Source of the DNA: Amoebidium appalachense
Lineage: Eukaryota; Ichthyosporea
Assembly: GCA_963693365.1 (NCBI GenBank)
Contig: CAVNZM010000012.1
Coordinates: forward strand, 6,882,001 to 6,946,000
Length of the DNA stretch: 64,000 nt
Direction: 5' to 3'
Shown here: piece after piece, positions 1 through 27,987 of the stretch
How the letters are laid out: each line of letters opens with the position of its first letter
Position numbering within the stretch: the stretch's first letter is position 1
Notes under the pieces: generated by a model
Told to the model about the DNA's origin: nothing
The model's database searches: none
Seen by the model: the letters and a program-made list of their open reading frames with translations, nothing else
Translations under genes and position numbers: made by a program

Positions 1-3000
1 TCACGTAAGTGGTCGGTGGATGTTGGGCTAGGGACATCCATGATGAAAGCTATTGAAGGGTACCTATTATTAAAATGAGGAGGTCCGAATGTGAAAAGGA
101 CGTAAGAAACGAAAAGGTTTCAATGCATAAGATATTGTGCTGTTGTTAGAACATCCTGTAAACCATAACCTAAATATTCGCTATATTAGTCTGCTGCGGT
201 GAGAGGATGCGGTGAGCTCTGCTGCTATACACTGAAGGGTCTGAAAGCCAGGTTGCTGCGTACCAAACAGTGATCGAAAGTGCGTATATTTTTCCAAGAA
301 ATGCGTTTGTAAGAGCTCTTGGCTTTGCGAGGCGGAATTGTTTCTCCTATTCCCCTTCAACTTGCGTTGGAAAAAAAACTTCTGAGTACAAAATAAGCAA
401 AAGGCGTTGAACGCGCAGGAACGAAGCCACTCATCCCGTTTCTGAGCGAAGCAAAAGCCCTGTCAAGATTTGAAAACTTCGAGGCTCCGAGAATAGTATA
501 TGCTGCTGTAACAATAGACGAGAATGGATTTTAGGAAACTGTTATACTGTAATCCAGTAGTTAAATATTTATAAAAAATGTAGTTTTTTTATTGTAGTGT
601 GACATATATTATCCGTACTCTGAAGCCTGAAAATAGAGGAGGCCGGTGTAGCCTGCCTACCATTTGGCGTCCATGTAACTCTGCTTCGCTTCTGGTGCGT
701 TACGGCGATTGGCTAACAAGAGCTATCACCAAAGATCTGCGTGGTGCGTTTTCCTCCAATAATAAGGTTCTAATGATATTGTAAATGCAAAATATTTATT
801 TAAAGTTTCTAAAAAAACTTAAAACTATCAATCAAGTTTAAAGTCGTGATTTTAGTTTCCTGACCCCACCCTACCCAAATTCCTTGGGCATCAACATGAT
901 CATTCCCCGCCCCGGGGGCCGGCCCGACCCGCGGCCCCCACGATGATCGTGCGCGTCGAGAACATTGCGTTAAGCGCATGCCTCTATTAGGAACTACAGT
1001 AAAAAGAGTCGTACGAGCTAGAGGGGTTGGATGCTATCTTGAAGTTGGAGGTGGAGCGGTATACGTAAATGATCGGGGCAAAGGGGGCCCAAGGAGATTA
1101 GAGATCGATGCGCGGCGTGTGTGTGTGCTTGTGTGGTGTTATGCTCGGGGGAAGGATGGGGGAGAGGAAGGAGGGGCTTTGGGTCAGTCCGAATCTTTGA
1201 TTCCTAGTGGCTAGTGCCACACGAACGCATGCACAGTCACAAGTGTATAGCACACAGGCATTCAAGCAGGCTGTACCAAGAGCCCACATGCAGATCCCAG
1301 CAAACAACACCCCCCCCCCCCCCCCCTCCCCCACCCATCCCACCCCACCGCAACACGTACACACAAACACACACGTACAAACACATGCATATGCGGGGAA
1401 ACCCTTGTATACACGTGTGCCCTGCCTATCACCGGAAGAAAAAGGTTTTCGCCCCAACTGAAATGGGATCAGCGTATAGCACCTTCGGGTTTTGACACTT
1501 GCCCACGGCATTGCTTTTGGTAAAAGAATCTTCTTGGTCAGTCTAGAAAGTCTCGAGATATTACGTATACCACCTTACATATAGGTAGGAAAGGTCGAGA
1601 CGCAAAGGACAGAGTGAGCCGCTGCCTTTCAGCTGGTTGATGCAAAGATCCAGGAAAACCCCTTTGTAATCATTTGCAGTTGTCTACGTATAGAAAGAGG
1701 TTGTTTGTTATGCCTTCAACTCCGTCCTACTTCAGCGTGGCTGTCCCAGTGACATGCATCATAGTTTATGTACACGGGGCACTGGAAGAATCTGCTCGCA
1801 AAGTTGGGAATAGACTATGTATTAGACAGGCAAGTGAATGATCTGTTTTTGAGCTGCGAAATCTGTGAGTATTTCTGGAACTCTCAGCAAATAATGGTAC
1901 ATAATTTTCTACCATAGGTTTGGAAGGAGCATCCGCCAAAAATTCTCCCTACTGAGCAAGAGAAAAAAAAACGGAAAGGAAACTTCAAAGACCTGCCAAA
2001 AATTTCTGGAGAAGAAAATGCCTTCCTTTTACGTATACTATTGCCCACTTTGCAGTTTGATTAGCAGGCGTTGACTCTAAATTCGCAAAGAAAAGTATTT
2101 TTCAGTCCGGACGTAGCACAAAAGCCCACACACGAACAGTGGCTTTTGGGCTTTTGAGTATGCCATTGATTGGTGTGCCCCGGAGGTAACGGTCCAGGCA
2201 TGTGCAATGTGGTGAGTCTCACGTGTGCGTCTGAGCTACCCCGTGCGTGTCCGTTTCTTTGTGCGTGGGCAAAGGGAGCGTGTGTGTTTCGAAGAGCTTC
2301 GCACGGTTGCATTTGGGGTAAGTAAACGATCAGTTCACGGACGCTCGTACGCGTATGCTCGCACACACGTACGTAGGGACCACATGTGGGTTCAATCAAT
2401 TTGGTATGCGCCTGATGAAAGTTGAAATGGGACAACATCGAGGGCTTTGAGGGAACTTCTAGTAATAACATTGCATGACTTAAAGGTTCTTAAATACACA
2501 AAAATACTTTGAACAAAGGTTTAACTTTATTTAAAATATTCTGCAAAGATTAACTTGTCATGGGCATTCTTGTCGTTCTTGCCGGTCTGCTTGGCGGGCT
2601 TATGCTATGATCGAGGTAATTTGTGACCTCGATCTCTGTTCTGGCTGGTGCCGCGTTTTTGTGTTTTCCCAGCACCTGTTTCTGTGGGAAGGCAAAAAAA
2701 GACCATCTTTCATGTTTTAGGTAGAGGTGAGGGATTTATGAGACAGTAGTTTAAGGAAAAGTTGAAGTATTTCAAATGCACTTGTGTGCGTTTTCTGTTA
2801 GCTCGTTGATTCAAAGCTGGGTTTTAGCTTGTTCAGGCAGTAGCGATTTAGAGTTCCCGCTTCTTGAAGGATTTTTATCAACGAAAATAGTGTGTGTGTA
2901 TAGGTGGATATAATTCCAGCGCCTAATTTGCACGTTTTCAATTCTTGCTAAGAGAACTCGACATTTCTAAGGGCTGTGAGGCGGCCAGGTGCTCTCTGTG

Positions 3001-3600
3001 CCGTTGATTGCGTCCCGTTTTGGGTAAGTATATGCGCCTTGGGAAAGAAACCCGAAATGTGAACTTTTTTTTTTGATAAATCGCGCGTTACTTGGCGTTT
3101 TAACTTGTGGATGTGAATGGAGGGTCTCCGTAGAGATGGATGAGTGTGGCTACTTCTCTCTAGAGAGTGTGGTCGGTGAAAAGGCTTGATCTGCGGTTTG
3201 AGGGTTGTGTGCTTGTGTGTGTGTGTGTGTGTGTGTGTGTGCACACGCATGCGCTTGCACATGCGTGTGTGAACTGGCACGCTCACCTGCAGGTATACGC
3301 TCGTGCCTCTGTGTGTCAGTGCATGCATTAATGCACCCGTGTGACGCGTTGTTTTGGTTTTGTGTGTATACTAGAGTAGTCCGTGATGTGGGTCTATATG
3401 CGTTCGTACTCCACCAATTTATTTGTCCGAAAGGTGAAGTGAAGTGATTTCTGCTTCCAATTATCACGCGTCTACACGTTGCCCAAGCTTTGGGGAATAC
3501 GAAGGTGTGCCTTACTGGCTTGTTTTTGCTGCCTATATAAAAGTAGCTCGGTGTTCAGTCGTGGATATGGTTGGCGTTTAGCCCACAGAATGCCCTGGAG
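1..3600. other. Gene-poor stretch, nothing recognised
   Basis: I see no supportable gene here. The first 850 bases are AT-rich unique sequence. A short GC-rich patch lies near 905-960. A C run occurs at about 1309-1326 and a (GT)n array at about 3213-3240. A GGGGTAAGTA motif near 2317 resembles a 5' splice site after a short open frame, but there is no partner exon I can defend. Confidence 0.5.
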
Positions 3601-3714
3601 TACAGCACGATTTGTGCGAAGCTCCGCTAGAGGTGTTTTTACTTTCCCTCTGGCCTCCTTGTTTTTCGGAAACATCTTGTTGATGTTCTCCACTTCTGCT
3701 AACAGGGGACCATG
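3600..3714 (+). CDS. Possible S6-like exon of the downstream channel-like gene (weak)
   Basis: An open frame ends at a strong 5' splice site (GTAAGT at 3715-3720). It encodes a hydrophobic stretch, LASLFFGNILLMFSTSANRG, which by eye resembles the end of S6 in EAG-type potassium channels (a G-N followed by hydrophobics and a polar N-R). Such a segment would belong upstream of the CNBHD exons that start at 5230. The upstream border is unclear; candidate acceptors are the CAG near 3596 and the one near 3616. The exon would end after two bases of a codon, whereas the exon at 5230 needs one, so at least one linker exon would be missing. An alternative reading is a 5' UTR exon ending in ATG at 3712-3714. 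Inference only. Confidence 0.2.
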
Positions 3715-4090
3715 GTAAGTGCTAAACCACGAGAGGGTGACGTTGAAGACACTTTAGAGAGGGGGGCACGTGCTTTGCTCTGCCCTCCTCGTCTTGCAGC
3801 CCAGCTTACGCCTGCATCCGCTCCTGGATGGGTCCCTGAAGAAGGTGTGTGTTTATGCTCTTCTTGTTGTGGCGGGGTTGTGAGGGGACTTGCCCGGGGG
3901 GTTAACTGTAGAAACGAGCGGGAAGACGCGGGACGAACAACGTATGGGGAAAAGGAATACGGAAGACATGGACCTTCCTTTTAGTCCCCCCCCCCCCCCC
4001 TTTTTCAGGCCCCCATCCCCATCCCCTCCAAACAGTCCCCCCTACCCCTCTCTCCTCTCCCCACCTCCCCCAGCACACACAAACACACAC

Positions 4091-4106
4091 ACACACACAC
4101 ACACTT

Positions 4107-4178
<72 letters not shown>

Positions 4179-4220
4179 TCACTCACTCACTCACTCACTC
4201 ACTCACTCACTCACTCACTC
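4091..4220. repeat. (CA)n followed by (ACTC)n microsatellite
   Basis: CA dinucleotides run from about 4091 to 4172 and switch directly to a pure (ACTC)n array up to about 4220. Further C-rich and CA tracts follow to about 4330. Confidence 0.95.
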
Positions 4221-4534
4221 ACACACACAAACACTCACACACCCGTCCCCCCCTCCCCCCTCCCCCGGGCGCCAAACGCACACACACACACACACTTGCT
4301 TTCCCCCCCCTCCACCTCCCCCCCCTCCGCCTCGGAAACCCCAGTGGTTTTGGCCTTGGATTGTGGCTTCAGTTCTCCCCCGGCATTTTCACCCTTGTCT
4401 TTTCATCGGCTCCCATTCGATAGGCTTGGGTTGGACCCCCTCCCCCCAGTGTGTTTCTCATCGCGTAGTCCTGCTTCATACCGTGCTTGGATTTCTAATC
4501 CCCCCCCTGCCCCCCCCCCCTCTTTCCCCCCCGA

Positions 4535-4640
4535 CGATGGGCTTTACCTATGATGCATACTCTTTATGTGTGCTTTGCACTCTGCATTTTGCAGTAAGCC
4601 ATGGATGTGCACTTGGTACTTGTAACACATTCTAACCCCC
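4535..4640 (+). repeat. Dispersed repeat family A, 3' fragment with C tail
   Basis: This copy begins GATGGGCTTTACCTATGATG, continues through a CATACTCTTTATGTGTG-type core and a TTTGCACTCTGCAT segment, and ends ACACATTCTAAC followed by a C-rich run. The same ordered core recurs at about ten other places in the window, always on the + strand and running into poly-C. Confidence 0.75.
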
Positions 4641-5061
4641 ACTCCCCCCCCCCCCCCTTCCCCCCCTCTGCGCCTGTCTTCTCTCCCTTTCTCTCGTGAC
4701 GGTGTCGTGTGCGCTTGTTTCCATGCCTTGTATGCTTAAATTGTTAGCTGCTTGACACGTTGAATGGTTCGTTAACTTCTGCTGGTTAACAGCAACACGT
4801 CTGTTTATGTTTGTGGTTGTGTGTGTGTTGCCTGTGTGCGCGTTGCATGTGTGTATGTGTATGCGCGCGCGCATGTGAGGTTGTGTGTATGTGTGTGGGG
4901 GGGGGCCGTGTGGGTGGGTTTGCATGTTGTGTGTTTGTGCATGCTTGTGGTTAATTTGCTGCTGTTTTGGGGAGGGTGGGGGATGGCATGGAATGAAGGT
5001 GTGCCTGCCTGCCTGTACGTGTGCGTGCGTGCGTACGTGTGTGCGCGGGCAGAAGAGGGGG

Positions 5062-5062
<1 letters not shown>

Positions 5063-5117
<55 letters not shown>
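5063..5117. repeat. G homopolymer, 55 nt
   Basis: Uninterrupted G run preceded by a TG/CG-rich segment. It lies in the interval upstream of the first CNBHD exon. The length given is as assembled. Confidence 0.95.
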
Positions 5118-5231
5118 CTGGCTGCAGTGCAAAAATGGCTTGTGCTCTTAGCAGTACAACAAGCTGTTGTGTTTGGTTTTCCGCTTGAACTGGGCACCAA
5201 GTTTGGTACTTATGTTATTGCCTTTTCAGGA

Positions 5232-21011
<15,780 letters not shown>

Positions 21012-21462
21012 ATGTCGCCAATAACACTCTTAGCTGCTGCGTTAGCAGTTGCTTGCCTTCCAGTTTCGGACGCTTTTCGTGACAAGGTTAAAGCCACAGT
21101 TTACCTCCCAAAGAGCGATGATTTTGGCACCGCACACAGAAAACCCAAGGTGAAATACGATGTTTTGGACAAAGAAAACGGTGCAGCATACGCTGTGTGG
21201 GACAACGCACACAACGTAACAGGGTGGGGTTATCTCTGGATTTCAGCTACACCGAACGAAACGCCAGAGAGAGCTATGTATGCAACGGGATACTTGGAGG
21301 GAGCACTCACCTACACGAACATTTGGTTCATGTTTAACAACGTGCGCGATGACTGGTTTGATAAATCCGCTGTTCCTCGGCATTTGATTGGCTTTTTGAA
21401 CACCAATATGGATTGGACTCAGAAAATGGTAACCCCCCTTCCCCTCCCGTCTTACCCGTCCG

Positions 21463-21493
<31 letters not shown>

Positions 21494-21525
21494 TACACAG
21501 CCAAACGCAAACACATACACACACA

Positions 21526-21570
<45 letters not shown>

Positions 21571-22991
21571 TCACACACTCACATACAAAAACACACACAT
21601 TCACCTTCATCTCTCCGCCTCCCAATCACCCATCCGTAGCGGCACCCATTTCTCTTCTTCCACAATACACGCGTACCCCTCACCCTCATTCCCTCCCCCC
21701 TCCCCCCTCCCCCCCTTTCCTTCCGCGATCACTTTCAGATAGACACGCTCACCCATACACCCACACACGCACATGTGCACAGTGTCACATGCAACAGCGC
21801 ATGCTGTAAACAACTATGTTACGTTTACCAGCACCATCGAATCCTCACCCCCCTTGCCCCTCCTTTCCCCCTCCTCCCCTCTCTCTCCCCCCGCCTCCCC
21901 CCCCCCCCCCCCCTCTTCCCCCGCCCGCCTTCTCCTCTCCCTCCCCCCCCTCCCCCCCCCCCCCCCGGGCGCGCATTTACAAATACCGGGACCGCACACA
22001 CGCACACGCACACACATGAGTGCACACCCACACACGCACTTCTCCCCTCACGCACACACCCTATATCTTATCCATCCATGCATGCCCCTATCACCTCGTT
22101 CTTCAAATCTAACTGCTTCCCTCCCCTGATAGCGGAAAACCGATTAAAGGCCGGCCCATTCTCTCGCCCGCACGCACCCCTTCCCCTCTTTAGCCCGAAG
22201 ACCCCCCCCCCCCCCCCCCCCCCTCTCTCTCTACCTCCCTCTCCCCCCCCCCCCCCCCCCCCCCCGCCCGCCTCGATCCCCGGCCCCCACCTCTCTCTCC
22301 CTCTCTCCCTCTCTCTCTCCCCCTCTTGGTCGCTCTCTTCTGCCCTCCGGCGGCTCTCTCCGCCCCCTCCCCTCTCTACCAGACCTACTTGCTTACTCTA
22401 GTCGTGGTGTGGTTGTTGGGAGAGGTATCTGGGACTCGAGAGGGGGGGGGGAGGGAGGGAGGGAGACGACGCTGTTATCTATGCACACCTGAATATGGTT
22501 TGAAAGCAAGGCTGAAGACCAGGGGGGGGGGAGAGGGGGGGGGCAGCAAAGTCTGTTCAATCTAAGACGAACCCCCCCCCCCCCCCCCCTTCCCCTTTCC
22601 CCTTCCCCTTCCCCATAACCTGTACACGGGATGGAAATCACTTGACTGACAGACTTGTATGCACTTGCCCGCACACATATGCACCTTTACATTAACACCT
22701 ACATGTTCACATGGCAACAAACACAGGCACACATATACACATAGTCATCACAGCACACACAACACGCACACACACACAACACACACACGAATGCACACGC
22801 ACATGCGTATACATGAATACACCCAACCATACACACACGCTCACGAATACACACACTCAAACACACACACACACACACGTGTACACCCCAACCTCCCCCC
22901 TCCCCCCCCCCCCTCCCCCCCTCCCGTGGGCGTTTTTTGCTGCTGCTCTTTGTTGTCTCCTCCATATTCCCAACCCTCTAATCCATACATC

Positions 22992-23043
<52 letters not shown>

Positions 23044-23867
23044 ACACAGGTTGAAACGGCCAAGTCATCCAAAACAGACGATGACATGTCTGACGACGAG
23101 CGGAAATTCTGGTGGGGGGTCGGATTATATCTTAACCAATTAAGCGGATTGGTTGACGGTTATAACGATCACTGCGAGCCGGGGCAGGAGTTAACCCTTT
23201 TTGACATTCTTTTGCTCACTGCTGACGGGGATTTGGAGGACCTTATCCCCCTCTTTTGGAAGATTGAACCAAACGGGTACAAGCCGAGGGATAGATGTAG
23301 CGCACTTATCAAGGTGAGTGTTTGGGGTGTATTGGGGGGGGGGGGGTACAAGCGTAGCTCACTTATCAAGGTGAGTGCTTTGGGTGACCTGTGGAGGGAG
23401 GTGGAAGAGAGAGTGGGGGGAAGGGGGGGGAGGGGGGGGGGGGGGGGGAACACAAAAGCTTGTCGATGGGTCTGCTAGAAGGGAGGTGGGGAGGGAGGGC
23501 ATATGGTGGTGGTGGTGGTGGTGGTGTTTGAGGGGGAAGGGAAGGGGAGGGGGGGCAGGGTGAGGTAGGGCGGGGGTGTTTAAATGGAAGGAGATGGAAG
23601 AAGGGCAGAGGAATAGGGAGGAGGGAACAGAGGGAGCCTTTGGGAGATGGGAGTGGGGGGAGGGTGGGTGGTTTTTGTGTGTGTGTGTGTGTGCGTGTTA
23701 TGACGGGAAGGGGAGGGGAGGGGGGAGGAGGAGGGAGGACGGGGGGGGTGTAAATGGAAGGAGTAGGAAGAAGGGCGGAGGATTGGAGAGGAGGGAACAG
23801 AGGGAGCCTTTGGGAGATGGGAGTGGGGGAGGGTGGGTGGTTTGTGTGTGTGTGTGTGTGTGTTATG

Positions 23868-23905
<38 letters not shown>

Positions 23906-24538
23906 CGCAGGAAATGGGAACGGGAAAAGTGTGTGTTCTCTTGGGGGTCGGCGGGAGGGGAGTGTGTGTGTGGGGGGGGGGGGGGGGGGGGGGGGGGTAG
24001 GGGGGGCTGAAAAGAAGCTTGAAGCAAGATGAGGGACTGGAAAGGACATGTGGTGCGGGCATATAGTAGTCCTTGGGGGGTAGGTGGGACTGGGGAGGGG
24101 GGGGAGAAGGGGGGAGGGGGGTAGGGAGAAGGAGCAAAGGTTTGGATGCTTGACTTAGGAAGCATCTTGTGGGAGCAATACGCAGAGACACATTTGCACT
24201 CAACACCCTCCCTTCCCTGTGGTAAACTCGTCAATAGTTACATGTGTGGAGACGCACACGTGCACACACACACACACACACACTTGCCACATACGTCGTA
24301 CCCGTGGCCAACTAGATTGGGTTGTTTATGCAGCACCGATCCCCCCCCCCCCCCCCCCCCCCCCCATTTCCCCCTCGTCCCTCCCCCGTCCCCCCCCCCC
24401 CCCCCTCCCCCACCCAGTCCGCATCCCCACAAAAGTCACATGCTCCTCTTATAGCAATTACATTCCCATAACTCTTCCCTACCCCCCCCCCCCCCCCATC
24501 CCTTTGCTCTCTTCTCACACACACACACACACACACAC

Positions 24539-24628
<90 letters not shown>

Positions 24629-24884
24629 CCCCTCCCTCCCTCCCTCCCTCCCTCCCTCCCCATCCCCCCCAGCAATAACATCCTACCTCCCACCCCGTGG
24701 GGTCTTGTCTCCCCCCCCCTCCCCCCCCCCCCCCCCCCTCTCCCTCCGCCCCTCCCACCACCACCCGAAATATGCTTTGCTTGCATAATCCGTATGTGTT
24801 CGTCATCACAAAACTTTCCTTCAACAGATGTCTCATTCTTGCTACGCATTCTTGCTACGCAACCTTACCCTCCCCCTTCCCTTC

Positions 24885-24921
<37 letters not shown>

Positions 24922-25058
24922 CTCCCCCCTTCCATCTCCACCTGGGCTCCCCTGATGATGGGCTCTGCCTATTATATGGACTTTATATTTGGTTTGCACC
25001 CTGCCATTTTGTTGTCTGCTAAGAATGTACACTTTTTGCTCTACAACACATTCTAACC

Positions 25059-25090
<32 letters not shown>

Positions 25091-25119
25091 TCCTCTTTTT
25101 TGTCTCTCTCTCTTGCCTC

Positions 25120-25167
<48 letters not shown>

Positions 25168-25170
25168 TTC

Positions 25171-25207
<37 letters not shown>

Positions 25208-26294
25208 CCTTCCGGACAAGTCAGACATTCTCTTTGGACACGCCACCTGGGACCACTACGGGCTAATGATCCGCACGCTCAAAGTCTACAACTTAACCCT
25301 TTCCTGCGCACCCGGCCAATGGGCAGAGAGGGGCGACGTGTGCACACAGTGGACGCATTCCGACTCGGTCTCGGCGTCTCCCGGGTTTTTAACGTCTGTC
25401 GACGATTGGTTCATTACGTCCGCCGGATTGGCCGTTATCGAGACGACCAACACGAATTATAACAAGCAGTTGACGCGTTTCATTGGTCCGTTTACGGTGC
25501 TCAGTTGGACCCGTACGCTTGTTGCGAATCTATTGGCTGAGGATGGTAAATCTTGGACCAAATATTTCTCGATGTACAATAGCGGCACGTATAACAACCA
25601 GTGGATGATTCTGGATATGAAGAAGTTTTTGCCGGGCAGGTGTGTGTTTCAGAAAATGGAGGAGTTTTTTTTTTTTGGTGTGAGTGTGTGTGTGTATGTG
25701 TGGGGGTGGGGAGAGGGGGGGGGGGGGGGGAGGGGGAGGGGGAGGGGGGGGGGGGGGGGAGAACGGATGGGAGGGTATGCTGTGATCAATCATCTCCACC
25801 CGCTTATCCTCCCCCTCCTTTCCCCCCCCCCCCCCCCCCCCCCCCCCTCCGCCCCTCGGTCCCCATCCGTCTTCTCTCGGAGGCCTCTCCCTCAACTTCT
25901 CCCCCTCGGTCCCCATCCGTCTTCTCTCGGAGGCCCCCTCCCTCAACTTCTCCCCCTCCCCCCTGCCCCCTGCTCTCTCTCTCTCAATCAATCTCTCACA
26001 TTCCCACTCTCGCTCCCTATCCCCCCCCCCCCCCCCCCCCCCCCCCCCTCTCTCTCTCTCTCTTGATCTCTCCTCACTCCCCTCCCTCCTTCCCCCCCTC
26101 CCCCCCCCCCCCCCCCCCCCCCCCCGTCTTTTTATCCGGCCCCTCGTCCACTCTCCAACCCCCCTCCCCCCTCTCTCCCGGAGGCTGTTTCCCTCCTCTC
26201 AGCCTCCCCCCTTCTCCCCCACTCATCCAGTCTCACTCCCCCTTGCCCTTCATTCTGATGTGTGTCCCTGTACAAATCGCGTAAAGCCCCCTCT

Positions 26295-26339
<45 letters not shown>

Positions 26340-26657
26340 ACCACACATGCGAACACGTACACCACTTCACCACGTATCAGCAACAGCTCTCAGAGATGTC
26401 AGTGCGCTCATGTTTCTGCTCATACCATTTAGTCTCCCTTGTGCGTGTGTGCAAGTGTTGTCGGATAGGTTATCTTTCCTCTTCCCTCATACTGCAATAG
26501 ACAAAGTGCTTCCCCCCCCCCCCCCCCCCCCCCCTTTCTCCGGGGCTACCCACCTCCACACTTACATCCACCGACCAGTACACCCACCCACAAACACCCT
26601 CTCCCCTTATTCAATGATCACCATCTCTTTTCTAATCTCTATGCCCTTTGGTCCCTA

Positions 26658-26702
<45 letters not shown>

Positions 26703-26725
26703 GTACACACACACACAAGTACACA

Positions 26726-26775
<50 letters not shown>

Positions 26776-27215
26776 CTCACACGTACACACACACACAGCA
26801 ACCTGACCGCAGGCACGCTCACCGTTTTGGAGCAAATCCCGGGCATGATCGTCGACCAGGACATGTCGTCAGTTTTGGAGCAGAAGGGGTTCTGGGCAAG
26901 TTACAACGTGCCATTTTTCGGAAAGGTTTACAACGAATCCGGGTGGCAACACAAGTTCGAAAAGAGCGGCAACGAATTTTCGCATGACAACTGTCCGCGC
27001 GGTAAAATTTTCAAGAAGAGACAGGGGCAGGTTAAAGATATCGAAGGGATGAAATGGATAATGAGATATAACGATTGGAAAAACGATCCCGAGTCGAACG
27101 GCGATCCCGGGTCTTCGATTGCCGGCAGGAAGGATTTGGCGCAGGGGGACCAATTTGAGCTTGATGGGGCTATCGATGCTAAGGTATGGGGACGGCGCAT
27201 TGTTCATTGTTTTTT

Positions 27216-27253
<38 letters not shown>

Positions 27254-27464
27254 ACCACCACCACCACCACCACCACCCCCACCACCACCCTTCCCCTCCC
27301 CCCGAAACCGTTTGATTTCGGTTTTATCACTTTTGTGACGTTTTTTTAGTGTGTCCTTGGTTGCCTCCCCCATATTTCCAAACCTCTAAAGCATCCATCA
27401 TCCCCCCCCCCCCCCCCCCCCCCCCCTCTCCACCTCCAACGCCCCATCTATGCATGCAACCCAT

Positions 27465-27499
<35 letters not shown>

Positions 27500-27752
27500 A
27501 CCACCACCACCGGTACCACCACCACCACCACCACCACCACACACACACACACACACACACCACCCCTCCCCCGCCCCCCGGGGTATGTTATCAATATGTT
27601 GTTGGGGCAGGGGTCGTATCTTCTTTTCTTTTCTTGAAGCAATGGGAATGACAGGAGAAGTGGGGGGGTGAGTGTTATGTCTTGGGGTCGTTGCAGTGTA
27701 TAGGGGGGTTATCGGGTGGGTAGAGTGGGTAAGGTGGGGTGGGTAGGGTGTG

Positions 27753-27818
<66 letters not shown>

Positions 27819-27956
27819 AAGGGATGGGGGATGTTGGGGCAAGGTGCCGGGGGGAGGGGGGGGGGACTCACATAGACATTTCTGCCACAAACATACCCCC
27901 TCATAAATGCTTGCCTTATCGCTATTCTACGTTTTCTTTCTGTTTCTCCGTCTGTT

Positions 27957-27987
<31 letters not shown>

